The notes under the pieces are model-generated. The model ran no database searches, was not told the origin of the DNA, and worked only from the letters and a program-made list of their open reading frames with translations. DNA of 64,000 nt, taken from NCBI GenBank assembly GCA_948146395.1, contig OX411543.1, positions 27,482,026 through 27,546,025 on the forward strand, written 5' to 3'. Positions 45,113 to 55,965 of this stretch are shown piece by piece; the stretch's first letter is position 1; each line of letters starts with the position of its first letter. The DNA is from Fragum whitleyi (lineage: Eukaryota; Mollusca; Bivalvia; Cardiida; Cardiidae). The translations under genes were made by a program, and so were the position numbers.

Positions 45113-45131
45113 GCGGGGGGGGGGGGGGGGT
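45113..45131. repeat. G-run
   Basis: A GCG-interrupted run of about 17 G. Others occur at 45731-45747 and 62965-62983. They are the likeliest places for sequencing length errors. Confidence 0.8.
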
Positions 45132-45274
45132 CACCCTACTGGCCCATAGCCTGATAATATCAAACATAACAAAAGTAAATTTGTTATCAAATAAAGCCTT
45201 TCCAGTTTTGGGGGGACGTTTCTACGTCACCCAGTGTTAGTACCATGTGAAAACAATCCTGTCAGTTGTTTATC

Positions 45275-45328
45275 GTCGGTGTTCTGCTATAATCTCGTAA
45301 CTATAGCTTGTTTTAGCAGAACACCGAC
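45275..45328. repeat. Hairpin with CTCGTAACTATAGCTT loop
   Basis: GTCGGTGTTCTGCTA and TAGCAGAACACCGAC are perfect arms. The loop holds CTCGTAACTATAGCTTG, the same word found at the core of MITE family K and the hairpins at 50.8, 53.4 and 54.4 kb. Confidence 0.65.
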
Positions 45329-45783
45329 TTAATAGCTTTTCAAAAAAGTAGTACTGGCTTGGGTTTAATTTTCTTTTTTACAAGACTTACCTCCGCTCGA
45401 CAACTGTGCATTTTGAAAATGGCATTTTCAAGAATTCTATACAATTAGAAGATTAATCAACGCCACCTCTTAAATGTGAATTCAGCTGCCAACCCTAGTC
45501 CAAACGTTTTTTTGTTTCGCGTAAGAATGCTTTTTATAGACAATGCGGTGATTTGCCTATTGGGTTTTCCCGTGGTGTAAAGGGGATAAATGCTAGGTGG
45601 CTGAACTGGTAGCCCACATACACATACTCGGATTTTAGGAAGATTGCTCTACGAGAGCACCAATGCAGAACTTCTTGGGTCTAGATCACCCCGGTGAACG
45701 ATCCCGAACATTTCCGGGAAATTTGCTTGGGGGGGGGGGGGGGGGGGTTGTGACGAGAAGGTCGTAAATTGCTTGTATTACTA

Positions 45784-46880
45784 TAGTGAGTTAAGACACT
45801 CTGATCACGAACACATAAAAGTCAATTTTTGACGCTCTCCGTGGTTTTAATACTTTTACTACGATAGGAGCCTGATATTAAAAACACTTGCTCTCAGTTG
45901 AGAGGTCTTCCAATAACAAATTGGAGGTTTTGATATCTTCCTAGATTTAATTTAACTACGTCATCTGCTATCGACATTGTACATATATTCTACATATATT
46001 CGATAGCCTACTCCGCCTAACTCGTGTTACCGTATAACCTGTGTTTACGCGGAAGAGGGACATATTGGCTCTTTCAAAGTTTTTTGGGGGGAGAAACGCT
46101 CAACAGATGCACAAGTGCAATGTTTTCTACGTGAACCTCTCTTCGGTGATCAATCCTGTAGACTTTTCAGAATTAAGCGTTTTATCGAATTGTGGCTAGA
46201 ATGTCTTAGCTCAGATAAAGCTATACATGGAGTTAGGACATTTTAATCACGATCATAAAAAATCGATAATTGACTGAGTCCGCGGTGTTGCCATAGAAAT
46301 AGCTGAAGGAAAACTAAAATTAAAGTCATCAGGTCTAAGTTGATGGGCTCTCCGCTTAAATTTAGGGTAGACAATATGTCTTTTTTTTAACTTATGTATC
46401 TCTACCTTGTCTACTACAGACAGTCGTCTTATCGAATATTAAGCCAGCTCAACTCCTGCTTAGTTATGGCATACTTCCGCCGATCTTAATACATTTTGTA
46501 GCCCCTCAGTAAGCTCGCGCCGGTACTTTGTTAGGGACCAATTTGGATCCCTTGTGAAGCCGTTGCTGGGGCTGTGAGGGATATTAATTCGCACGACGCG
46601 GGGTCTACGTTTCGCACCTTTTTGTTATTTACATTTCGTGTTTTTTTTCCTTTTTTTTATTGCATGGGTAACGGCAAACGATCGCATAAGCAAAGAAGTC
46701 TCCGGCCGTTGATAATAAAGAATAATACCTTCCGAGATGGTACGCCCCAAGGGGAATTATTCAGTGCCTTTCTCGGGAGGTTTTACGCTTTATCGGGCCC
46801 GGAGACCAATTGACGTAAGAGACCGTACGTAATGTATGGAGTTACGACATTGATTCTCCTCAAATAATAGAGAGTCAGTT
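45784..46880. repeat. Worn long-period repeat (GGAGTTAGGACAT words)
   Basis: TAGTGAGTTAAGACACTCTG (45785), ATGGAGTTAGGACATTTTAA (46229) and ATGGAGTTACGACATTGATT (46836) each precede an ATCAC/ATTCTC and a TTGAC- or GTCAG-rich stretch. The spacing is about 445 and 605 bp. GC content is higher than in the flanks. A 49-codon frame from an ATG at about 46664 has no known domain. Confidence 0.35.
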
Positions 46881-47480
46881 TTGGACATGCATACATTGAC
46901 TAGGTTTAGGTCTAAAAATTTGATGTATTTTCCATAGCATTAGACCTGCCTATAGCGGTCCCGCGGATAGCGGATTTCTAATCAATCGTTCAACCAAGCA
47001 CGGGCACTATGCCTATTAACCCCATATACTTTTGCCAATCTCTATTCTTTCATTCATTTTTGTCTCCCAAATGTCGACAGGCATACAAGCCAGCAATCTA
47101 CGCCCGGTTAGAAGTAGTTGAGTAGTATATATTTCTGTACATATTTAAAAAGGGCACATTGTCCACATCTCTTTGTTGCTCCCCGTGAGTAATTTGTAAA
47201 TAATGCAATTTTCTTTATCGTCTCGTTTTATTTTCACCATGATGTCACCAGAAATGTCCACCTCCAGTGCTTTCAGCGCTTTGATTTTTACTCGAACTGT
47301 TGGGCACTACTTTTTTCAATATGAACTTGTGACAATACTCTTGATAAGGTAGTGATTGTTGTTTTTTCCCTATGTTTCAGCTTGAAGTCCTGTGTGTCGT
47401 CATAAGTACCTTTGGAGTTGCCAAAGTTAATGGGTGGTTTTCCTGTGATGGATTGGCAGAAAACGACGTATGGGATTATC

Positions 47481-47790
47481 TTATTACTCTACAAATATCC
47501 ATGTGATAACATCTAATAAGATATTTTTTATGATATCACATGGATATTTTTTAGAACAATGACATTATGCGGTTATTTTTAGTAACTTGCCTTTCTGTTA
47601 GAGACATCGACGAAAACAAGGCAAATAGATGTTATAAGATAAATATAATCCGTACTTAGTGTATTGTATGAAAAATATCTAACTCGGTCATGGAAATTGA
47701 TAATTGTCTCGACACAGCCTCGGCAGTTATCAAATGCCCCAACCTCGTATGATTTTCCTTTCGTACAAAACACTTAGTACGTATTATATA
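47481..47790. mobile_element. Foldback family G, copy 1 (TACGTACTTAGTG)
   Basis: Contains two inverted repeats in series: AATATCCATGTGATAACATC with its partner TGATATCACATGGATATT, then CGTACTTAGTGTATTGTA with its partner ACACTTAGTACGTA, enclosing a small GATAATTGTCTCGAC...CTCGGCAGTTATC hairpin. Two other copies at 58199 and 63380 keep the same order. Confidence 0.7.
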
Positions 47791-47880
47791 TATAGGGTTT
47801 GGTTACCGACCCACGATTAAGAGCAAATCTACTATCGCTCAAACTGGGTAATTATATTTAAAAGCTAATTCACCTTAACA

Positions 47881-48424
47881 TTAAAGCTGCTCTTTCAAAG
47901 ATTGGGAAAATGCAGTTTTTGATTTTTGTTGTAAAATTAATCGGAAATTATGACTTCATCGCGTAGAAAAATCTACAATAATAAGATTCAACCTCTTTAA
48001 GCAAGAAAAAAAGACAGATATTCCTGAATTTACGGAATTCCATTGTGAAAAATTAAAGTGACTACTAATTCTTAAATTTTGAACAAACTATTTGCGCATG
48101 CACTGCCGCCTGTTTGTCTCATCCTATCAAAGATCAGAGTCGAAGTATTTGTCAATTAGGGAACTTCAAACTGATACATTCGAAAAATGAAACATTATAC
48201 TTAAGAAATAACAATTTCTCAATTTATACATTGGATTTAGATATATACTGGTTCCGTCACTGACCTTGTCGATTCGAACATTCAAGCTAAACTTTTTTGA
48301 AATGGCTTGTTGTTAGTGCCATACCCATATGCGATTCTTAAACATCGGAAAATGCACAAATTTCCGAATCTAAGAACCACTTTTTGTATTTTCTCTATGA
48401 AGAACTGTCAAAGAGCAGCTTTAA
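47881..48424. mobile_element. MITE family J, copy 2 (TTAA-flanked)
   Basis: TTAAAGCTGCTCTTTCAAAG at the left and CTGTCAAAGAGCAGCTTTAA at the right. A better-preserved copy of the element at 516-1070, aligned along its whole length. Confidence 0.75.
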
Positions 48425-48450
48425 ATGCAACGACTCGATAGGCTCCGCCT

Positions 48451-48510
48451 ATATGATCAGTTGTTAACCCGTCTGGCTCTCAATACTGAGGTGGTAAGCT
48501 CAATCCAGAG
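48451..48510 (+). repeat. tRNA-like relic
   Basis: TGATCAGTTGTTAACCCGTC resembles an A box region and GTAAGCTCAATCC a worn B box about 40 bp later. Likely a decayed SINE head. Confidence 0.25.
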
Positions 48511-48998
48511 CGCGTCAATCTTTCACACCATGTTTGATAAAAGTCATTTTGCCTCACGTTATTTGTCTACCACCAATAGTCGAGTGATAAGTTCAAGTAG
48601 GAAGGACAGCTTGTAGCTCGGATAGAGTGTTCTGACAGGAAAACCAGCCACATGTGCAAAACGGGGCAAAATTGGCAAAATGTTTGCATCTTTTAGTCAC
48701 AATTGGAGTTTTTTATTTTAACCAATTCATCCAAAGAACGGTAGCTGAAAAACAATTGTGGGTCTTCGTCTTAGACGTCGGTCACACACACGAAACGAAT
48801 TAAGAACGTAACCTTTCAGAACCGTTACTAAAAACATCAACAAAATATTATTTTCTTCTCTGTCAGTTTTGAAATTGACCGCTTTATCCTTTGACCATCA
48901 ATATCACCTAACTTTAAGAGACAACCGGTATTGATCCTTTCATTAACCGACGAACACTTTCATAAAGTTTTATGTAATTTTTACCTGTGTATTCTATA

Positions 48999-49565
48999 TT
49001 ATTGCATAAAATGTGCGTTTTCAGGGCGTCACAGGCATACGCCAACGGACGAAACCCCGGCGTTAACCTGAGAAAACATGGATTTATAAGTAAATTCACG
49101 TCGTTAACGCTCGGCTTTTTTCACTTAAATATCCTTAGTCAGGGCCTATACACTTTATCGGTTTCTTTGATTAACATCTATATAGAGCATAAATAAAGAT
49201 GTTGATCTTATTCCCGCGTTAAATTTTGTCACGTCATTAATTTACTAAGCAACGTCAGTTCAAACAAAGGTGACGATGCAAAGCATCACATAATTTTGTG
49301 GCACATGATATGGTTCGGGGCTACTTTAAAATCGTTCCTGTGAATTGTTTAGCAACCACTGTTTGAATAAATTCTATAGTTTTTATTATTATGCATCAAT
49401 AGCGTCAATTCACGTTTTTTTTTGTTTTTTTTTCGAGCGTTAACATTCGATGAGACCCTCAAAATCTTTTAATACTCTTATGCTTCGCACTAGGGCTTTA
49501 AACCATTTTTCGTGTCTCTGCAAATGTTGACGCGCTCAAAAACGCGAATTTACCCCATAAATATG
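48999..49565 (+). repeat. Family D repeat, uninterrupted copy
   Basis: About 565 bp: GGCATACGCCAACGGACG, CGGCGTTAACCTGAG, CGTTAACGCTCGGC, ATAAAGATGTTGATCTTATT and AAACCATTTTTCGTGTCTCT. It lacks the Helentron-like and SINE insertions of the 33.3-35.2 kb copy and so serves as their empty-site reference. Confidence 0.65.
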
Positions 49566-49639
49566 ATTCATAGCGACATAACCACCGGCAATAATTCGGG
49601 TAAAGTTTTTTCATTTTCGTTTTCGTTTTTTAGTATACA

Positions 49640-49851
49640 GTGGCGGCAAATATCCTTTCCGACGTTTGTCTTTCACCAATGGGTTGATAATCGTAAACCT
49701 ATGTGAAATAGCAGTCGGAGGCTAGGAAAGGGTGTAATGGTAGTACAGGTGAAAGAATACCAGGAATCCATTGTTAGGCGCTCCGGCCGCCGCGATATAA
49801 CTGAGAGATTGTTGAAAGCGGCGTTAAACCCATTCAAACATACAAAACAAA
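49640..49851 (+). mobile_element. SINE-A lacking the tRNA head, with target duplication
   Basis: Starts GTGGCGGCAAATATCCTTTC, just past where the tRNA-like head ends in full copies, and runs to GTTGAAAGCGGCGTTAAACC plus a short A-rich tail. The 12 bp TTTTAGTATACA (49628-49639 and 49852-49863) is repeated exactly on both sides, so this shortened form is a real insertion unit. Confidence 0.85.
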
Positions 49852-49863
49852 TTTTAGTATACA

Positions 49864-50691
49864 ACCAATTAGCGGTATCCATACTGTCCGTTTGACGTTT
49901 CGCCGAAATTCCCCTAAACGGATTAATGAAAACTATCTTTCTTGTCCTACGTTAAGGATGACAAAACGTTGCAAAGTTCTTGCCAATTAAACCATGCTTT
50001 GTACGTGCACTTGCTCGCCAAGCTGGTTAAAATAGGCAACAGCTCCGTTTTGTCAACCTGATGGGCTTGTGTCGGTAGGAATTATTTCAGCTTTTAGACA
50101 AGACTTCATCACTTTTGTTTGTTCCGTACGCTCCCAGGCATCGTAAGCCCGATTTTCTAACCTGCGTATGTGAAATGCCTGGTAAAGTTCAAATATTTAA
50201 GGAATCCACCCAATTCTTTGACGAACATCAATATGGCGTAGCTTGTAAGATATAAGACAATTCGGGGCCATTTGATTGAATGATTGATTTTTTGTGATAT
50301 AAAAAAGAATGGAGTATGAAGTTTTGAAGTGCTCCGTACACGTGTATATACATAATACTACATATCATGAGTAAATCGGCTTTTTTAAACTTGGATCTGC
50401 GATGTTTCGATCTGGAAAATATATGAAAACTACGGAAAATGTATGCAAAATATTTTAATAGCATTTTCTTAATGTTCGGGCGTAAGATATGTTCGTAAAA
50501 GAACTATTCCGGGAAATTTCCGAAAATTTCCTCGTATACAAAATGCAAACGAATTTTTACATTATTTACAGGAATGTTTCACTGATACCGGTCTCCCAGG
50601 AACATGTAAAAAATCATGGCCTTTTTGTACGACATGTGCTTTATTTTGCAACCCTACTGAATATTTTGGTAAGTCACATATTATTCATTCT
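49864..50691. other. Intergenic, nothing firm
   Basis: TTAAGGATGACAAAACGTTG near 49952 resembles a family E terminus without a partner. No coding segment supported. Confidence 0.3.
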
Positions 50692-51010
50692 TATTTTCCT
50701 GGCAGGGCGGAGCCTAAGTAACGGGAAAGCTTTTATTTGCAATCACTTACTTCTATGAATAGTCGACATAAATTACTTGAAACCTTAAAACGTACGTTGG
50801 TAACCAAAGCCTCGTAACTTCAGCTTGTCCAAGTTGAAGTTACCAGGCTTTGTTGACTAAACGATGAAATGTGCTCACTTTCTCTAACCACGTAAATTCT
50901 TTTGTCTTATTATTTTCACGCGTTAACGATAATTGCAAAACTTTAAAGAACCAAACATATTGAAAAGTTAACGCCAAATTTTGTCACGGTTAAGCACCAC
51001 CCTGCCAGTT
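50692..51010. mobile_element. MITE family O, copy 1 (CCTGGCAGGGCGG termini)
   Basis: Left end CCTGGCAGGGCGGAGCCTAA, right end GTTAAGCACCACCCTGCCAG. The centre is the hairpin GGTAACCAAAGCCTCGTAAC..TTCAGCTT / AAGTTGAAGTTACC near 50802-50855. A second copy is at 53181-53493. Confidence 0.6.
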
Positions 51011-51458
51011 GCATAATAACGCTAAATAAACGTGACTCATACATCACTGGAGAGAAGAGAGAGGCCAACCTTTTTTTCAGAATCAACAAGATTCCGCAGA
51101 TTCCGGGGATTTTTTTTTTTTTTTTTTTTTTTTTACGTTATAAGGGTAAGTTTATATGGGACGTCAACCTGATTCACATTTTAATGACCTCGTGTTCGAG
51201 ACAAGTGACGTCAATTTAACTTTTCGACCTCTCTGCTTCCGGCCCCAGGCCAGGCCGGTTTAACTTGAATTCCATATAGACGTCACAACAGTTTGATTAA
51301 AAAAAATCTTGTCTTTCTTTAGATTAAATAAAAATTCGTTTGTTCTTTTTTACAGTGTGTTTTGCACGAGTTTATCAATATTATAAATTTATATATTTAT
51401 GTAATAGATGCATTCTATAATACTAATTAATTATCATAGCGGTACTTTTGAAGCATGT
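51011..51458. other. Intergenic with a T24 run
   Basis: T-run at 51111-51134. No gene or repeat family identified. Confidence 0.3.
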
Positions 51459-51470
51459 TTATTCCTATCA

Positions 51471-51687
51471 CTCCCAGACGGCGGCACTCATTCTTTCCGA
51501 CTATTTGTCTCTCACCAATGGGTTGATAATCGAAGACCAATGTTAGATAGCAGCTGGAGGCTAGGAAAGAATGTGGTGGTTATACTGGTGAGAGAAATAC
51601 CAGGAAAGCATTGTTAGGTGCTCCAGCCGCCGCGATATAACTGAAAAAAAATGTTGAAAGCGGCGTTAAACTCCATCAATAAATCAA
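51471..51687 (+). mobile_element. SINE-A lacking the tRNA head, second case
   Basis: Starts CTCCCAGACGGCGGCACTCA, again without A or B box, and ends GTTGAAAGCGGCGTTAAACT with a CAATAAATCAA tail. The 12 bp TTATTCCTATCA (51459-51470 and 51688-51699) is an exact target duplication. Its body is closer to the full-length copies at 25.6 and 34.9 kb than to the copy at 49.6 kb. Confidence 0.85.
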
Positions 51688-51783
51688 TTATTCCTATCAG
51701 TAGATAACTCCGTCCACATGGATTTCCTCTCTGTTCATGCCTATTACATGTTTGTGTAAATCATTGCATCATCTCTCTCGACT

Positions 51784-51964
51784 CCAGGGACTCGTTTTAC
51801 TAAACATCTTACGATCATTTTTTTGCGTAAGTCAAAAATTGAAGGTGCTTCCAATGAGATATTGCAAGGAAGAATCTTACAATGAATGTTAACACCAGGT
51901 ACGATTTGTGATTTTGACTTACGATTAATTGTTCCATTAGAAGTTTCGTAAAACGGGCCCCTGG
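51784..51964. mobile_element. 181 bp MITE (CCAGGGGCCCGTTTTACGAA)
   Basis: The right end reads GTTTCGTAAAACGGGCCCCTGG; the left end CCAGGGACTCGTTTTACTAA is its inverted partner with several changes. Further inside, CTTACGATCATTT pairs with TTACGATTAATTG. The CCAGGGGCC start resembles that of 31140-32828, though the rest differs. Confidence 0.65.
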
Positions 51965-52029
51965 ATGTCATATGAATTTCTCTTTTATGGATGCACTGAA
52001 ACAATTTAAATAATGTTAATGATATAACC

Positions 52030-52948
52030 AGTTCTAACAGAAAGTGTGCACTTATTAAACCGAATATCTCAGAAATTAATCATCTACGCCATCAATTTTT
52101 GTACGACGCACACCGATAGTAATTATACTGAGTTCCATAAGAAAGTGTACACTTTCACTTTTTCTACTTTTCTTGATTTTTACCAAGTTCGAGGAAAATT
52201 ATGGAGTAAATTTGAAACCATACTTTAGTCAAGACCTTTTGAAATTAAAAGTCAAATCAGATTTGGATGAAGTATCGCATGCTGCATACGCTCAGGAAGA
52301 ACTTAAATTGTTGAGATTTGACCTCCTTACAACTTTTTCTTTGGTAAGAGCTATGTGTTGGTGTTACATTATAGAGTTTTAGAAGCCATTCCAAGCCATT
52401 TCCAAACAAAAGTTTTAAATTTTTATGCAGACGTTACGTGAACGTCAACGGTAGACATTGCTACGTTGTTAGGCCAGTAACTTTTCATTGGATGGTGCTT
52501 TGGCGCTTTATGGCATCTCGATTTGCTTATTAAGGGCTTACAAAATGATGGCCTCGATTTCTATTGGAATATACATGCTCAATCAATTTTAATGGCGTTC
52601 TAAATCTAACAAGGTTCTAATTTGTTCAACGACGTTTATTGGTAGTCAAACCAAGCTGTATCAACATGCACAATTGTATTGAGGATGTGATTTTCAGCTT
52701 AGAAAAGCCGCAAAGATTCAACTGAATGCATTTTCAGACTAATTATTTGTCCAACTCGTGATGCACATTTAAAACATGCAAAACCAGATTTCTCAATTTA
52801 GCAGAGAACGTTTGCTCATCAAGCGATTTTTGTTTTCAAATTCCGTTTGCCCATACTCTTGGGGATAGTCATACAGCGTTTCATGACGATAGATTGTGTA
52901 ATTTCAGAGATATTCAAAATTCAAAAGTGCACACTTTCTTTTGGAACT
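52030..52948. mobile_element. 919 bp inverted-repeat element with an exon-like segment inside
   Basis: Left AGTTCTAACAGAAAGTGTGC then ACTT..AATATCTCAGAAATTAA; the right end is its complement over about 50 bp, with gaps. A further copy of the left terminus (AGTTCCATAAGAAAGTGTAC) lies inside at 52133. The interior includes the segment described at 52188-52343. No transposase recognised. Confidence 0.6.
52188..52343 (+). CDS. Candidate phase-0 exon (52 codons)
   Basis: The segment follows a clear pyrimidine tract with AG (TTTTTACCAAG) and ends TTTCTTTG|GTAAGAGC, a strong donor. Its length is exactly 156 bp and it is open in the frame that both splice sites imply. The peptide, starting FEENYGVNLKPYFSQDLLKL and ending RFDLLTTFSL, is charged and probably helical, with composition unlike the AT-driven chance frames around it. 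I do not recognise the family. It lies inside an inverted-repeat element, so it could be a captured host exon, a host exon enclosed by two foldback ends, or part of a transposon gene. No partner exon is assigned. Confidence 0.35.
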
Positions 52949-53180
52949 AAGTATATATATGATCTTTGAAGACAAAATCAAACAGTAAGTTATTTCTTTA
53001 ACAAGGTCAAACCTTTGATTTCGCGGGTTTTTTGGCATTTGCATCACATCGTAGATGAAAAATTGATCTGAAATTGTATTTGGATGTATCATAGATGCTT
53101 GCCTGTGTATACAATCTTATCTTGATAGCAAGCCTCTTTAATGCAACATCGTGGGTTGACTAAAAGTATTCTGCGTAGTT

Positions 53181-53493
53181 ATTCGCCTGACAGGGCATGG
53201 CTTAGCCGTGACGTAATTAAGCGAGTTTACTTTTTAATATTTTGTTTTTTTTTTAAAGTAAGTTGACAGAAATCGTGAACTCGTGCAAATACCTGTATCT
53301 TAAGATGAAAGGATAAGCGTGTTAATCGAAAGTGAATACATTTTATTGCTGGGTTACCAAATCCTCGTAACTTCAGCTTATCCAACCTACGATTATCTAT
53401 TAAACTGAGTCAATAACTTATCAATAAAAGCTGATTGGCCTTTAACTTATATGCATCGATCCGATACTTAGGCTCCGCCCTGCCAGGGCGATA
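53181..53493. mobile_element. MITE family O, copy 2
   Basis: ATTCGCCTGACAGGGCATGG and TAGGCTCCGCCCTGCCAGGG are the inverted ends. Near the right end it keeps GGGTTACCAAATCCTCGTAA and CTTCAGCTTATCC, but lost the second half of the hairpin seen in copy 1. Confidence 0.6.
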
Positions 53494-54073
53494 ATCTTGG
53501 ATTATACACATGGTTGAACGACATCGAACCTGATGGATAACAAGTCTAATCAAAATTAACTAATAATTCATGTTTTAAATTAAAATCTCACGCACCATCT
53601 TTGCAAGGAAACGAGATATCATACAACGTCAAAACACCGCCCAACGTCAAAACAATGGCCTTACTGCAATTACTATCGGTGATTCATACGTAACGTTTAA
53701 GGTGGAAGAGGACAATAGCGTTTTATGAGATAAGTGATTAAATTTTGGTTTATATATAAACTCCGAGTTAGTGTGATCTCAACGGCGTTTTTTTTTTATT
53801 TTTAATTTGCAAATTACGTTACCATGACGTCGTAAATCAAAGTGCTGTCAGCACTGTAAATCGGACATCATTGAGAGGCTGGGATAGTGCAATAGTTCGT
53901 CAATCAAAAGGGCTCAAATTTGGACAATAAAAATTGGTAAAATATTTGCCCAATTTGTAAGGTTTTTTTTGTCTTAACACTCAATCTTTTCGAAGGCATC
54001 GGCAGCTCATCCAACATGAGTTTAAAGAATTATATCCACTCAACCTGAGAGATATGTCACAAAACATTTCCAT

Positions 54074-54149
54074 TCAACTTGGGACTGAACCCAGTTTAAC
54101 TAATATTGATTATCCAACATTCTACCGACTGCGCTATACGGTCAGACGT
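54074..54149 (-). repeat. tRNA-like sequence (SINE head relic)
   Basis: On the minus strand: A box TAGCGCAGTCGGTAGAAT and B box GGGTTCAGTCCC, in order and about 37 bp apart. No SINE body follows, and the arms are not fully paired. A functional tRNA is unlikely. Confidence 0.4.
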
Positions 54150-54406
54150 CATGGAGGTAGAACCGGCATCAATTTGATGCCCGATGGAAGCATTTATGTA
54201 GAGGCAGATAATAGCAAATCCCGTTCATGTCTCTGCAGTGTATAGGCACATGCCAAAATTGCACATGAAATTTCAACTAACTATTTAGCTTTGGTAAAGT
54301 GGACTCGAAAAGCTTTTTTTCCACAGAGAGGTAAAAGTGAGAACACAATGGGGTACGATTTTATCTAGTTAACAACGACGCAATATCGGACAAACAATAT
54401 TTCGTA

Positions 54407-54474
54407 GGTGTTGTTATAAATCTCGTAACTACGGCTTGATTAAAGCCGTAGTTACGATGTTTTATAACAGCACC
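54407..54474. repeat. Strong two-step hairpin with CGTAACTACGGCTT core
   Basis: Outer arms GGTGTTGTTATAAA and TTTTATAACAGCACC, inner arms CGTAACTACGGCTT and AAGCCGTAGTTACG around GATT. The inner stem is the same module as in MITE family K (16133-16162) with one compensated change. Confidence 0.75.
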
Positions 54475-54497
54475 GATGGTTTATCAAAACGTAACGG

Positions 54498-54770
54498 TAA
54501 TCCTAGGCCTTAGCGCAGATTGTAACGCACCTGCTTCTCGTTCGAGAGGTCTCGGGTTGGATACTCGGCCGCGGCAAATACCCTTTCAGACAAAAATGTC
54601 GTCCATCGTTTTGATATCGCGAACCTATGTGATGGAGCAGCTGGAGGCTGGGAAAGGGTTTTGTGGTAGTACTGCTATAAGAAACAATAGGAATCCATGG
54701 TTAGGTGCACCAGCCGCTTAACATGACCACATCAGTCGAAAGCGGCGTAAACCGTAATAAACCGATCAAA
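54498..54770 (+). mobile_element. SINE-A, full-length diverged copy with head
   Basis: A box TTAGCGCAGATTGTAACGC, B box-like GGGTTGGATACTC, then CGCGGCAAATACCCTTTCAG, the GATGGAGCAGCTGGAGGCTG block and a tail GTCGAAAGCGGCGTAAACCG. It is the only + strand copy that keeps the tRNA head. An 81-codon frame across it is not a gene. Confidence 0.7.
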
Positions 54771-54820
54771 ATCAACGCAATGGCAAAGAAATCTGTGCTA
54801 GAAATAGACTGGATTAAACC

Positions 54821-54904
54821 ATGTCAACTATAGAAGCAGACGATTCCTACAGACGACAAATGAAGAAAGAACTCGAGACGAAGGAAAACAGAGAGGGAGA
54901 AGGA
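54821..54904 (+). CDS. Candidate first coding exon (28 codons)
   Basis: ATG at 54821 with A at -3, open to GAAGGA|GTAAGG, a plausible donor in phase 0 after 28 codons. The peptide is polar and highly charged (MSTIEADDSYRRQMKKELET start, then Lys/Glu-rich), which suggests a cytosolic or nuclear protein or a coiled-coil start. A rival ATG at 54779 in another frame gives 17 codons. It cannot be joined directly to the sushi exon at 57855, which needs a phase-1 partner. No homology is claimed. Confidence 0.2.
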
Positions 54905-55014
54905 GTAAGGAATTGTTGTTGTTGTTCTTTTATGAAATGTAAGAAGTTGTTTCCCCCTTTTCACAATGTATCCCCTCCGCAAACCCTCCGCAAGGAAAGA
55001 CATTGATCACATCA

Positions 55015-55660
55015 AACAGTTTTTGGACAACAAATTAAAACAGTACCGAAAAGCTTGTTTAAAAAGGCTGAAAATACTAATTGGTATTTACTAAAAACGA
55101 AAATTACATCAAATGATGTATTAGCCTCTTCCCTTTTTGTCGCAAAAGTAAAAGAAATAAAAAAGAAAAAGATTGTAACTGAAAAGGCCGTTTCTGCGTT
55201 GTTTGTCTTGAATAAATAGCTCAGTGGATAACACGCAAAATGTAAGTGTCCATCCTCGGTAAGCGTGGGGTTTGACCACGTGATAATCATAATAGAACTG
55301 TTTAGTTGTCAGGCCTACAACTAGTAAATGACCGTTCGAGAAAAAAAATCAGAGCAGTAATATTGTAAATGCTACAAATTTATTATATAGTTATCCTATT
55401 GTACGTTTCAACTCCTTTACTCAACCGAAAATCTTGTTATAAACACTGACAATACTAACTGGTAATTACTAAAAGCGAAAATTACATCAAATTTTGTATT
55501 AGTCTCTTCTTTATTTGTCGCAAAAGTAAAAAAGATAAAAAAAATTGTGGATTGTGACTAAAAAGGCCGTTTCTTCGATGTTTGAAAACATATAGTTTGG
55601 CTCGAACACATTGCTCAGAAGATAAAGGTAAAAATGTAGTGTGTCCAACAGATTGGATGT
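55015..55660 (+). repeat. Diverged direct duplication, about 410 bp apart
   Basis: 55050-55210 and 55440-55590 share AATACTAATTGGTATTTACT-like, CGAAAATTACATCAAATKWT and ACTGAAAAGGCCGTTTCTKC blocks. The left copy ends in the tRNA-like segment at 55211. Confidence 0.65.
55211..55283 (+). repeat. tRNA-like sequence
   Basis: A box ATAGCTCAGTGGATAACACG and a B box-like GGGGTTTGACCAC about 33 bp later. The anticodon stem is poorly paired. Probably a SINE head or tRNA pseudogene. Confidence 0.35.
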
Positions 55661-55883
55661 CTGAAAAACGGTATATATAAATACGGGCTTCACAGCCCGA
55701 TTTAAAAATAAAAATTGGCCCATACTTTAACAAAATACAGTCTAAAGTACTACTCAGGTACTACAACAGCCGTTTGTATCAAACTCAGGCCAAAAGCGTA
55801 GTTATACAAGCAATTTATTTTGACTTATTTTATAGACACATATATCGTATATGTTATTATATTTTTGTAAACATGTAGATCTA

Positions 55884-55965
55884 TGTAAGGTATAGGTGTA
55901 TTTTCAAAACTGAGCTCTGACGTAGGCGCTGAGTCCATTACCATAGATAAATCGGGTGTAATTAA
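55884..55965. repeat. Copy of the sequence downstream of the sushi exon
   Basis: GGTATAGGTGTATTTTCAAA, GAGCTCTGACGTAGGCGC and CCATTACCATAGATAAATCG match 58078-58150 at roughly 70-75%. Either a tandem duplication of the gene's 3' region or a dispersed repeat. No sushi coding sequence precedes this copy. Confidence 0.55.

Noticed and set aside
54476..54721. 81-codon plus-strand frame
   Set aside because: It lies wholly within a SINE-A.
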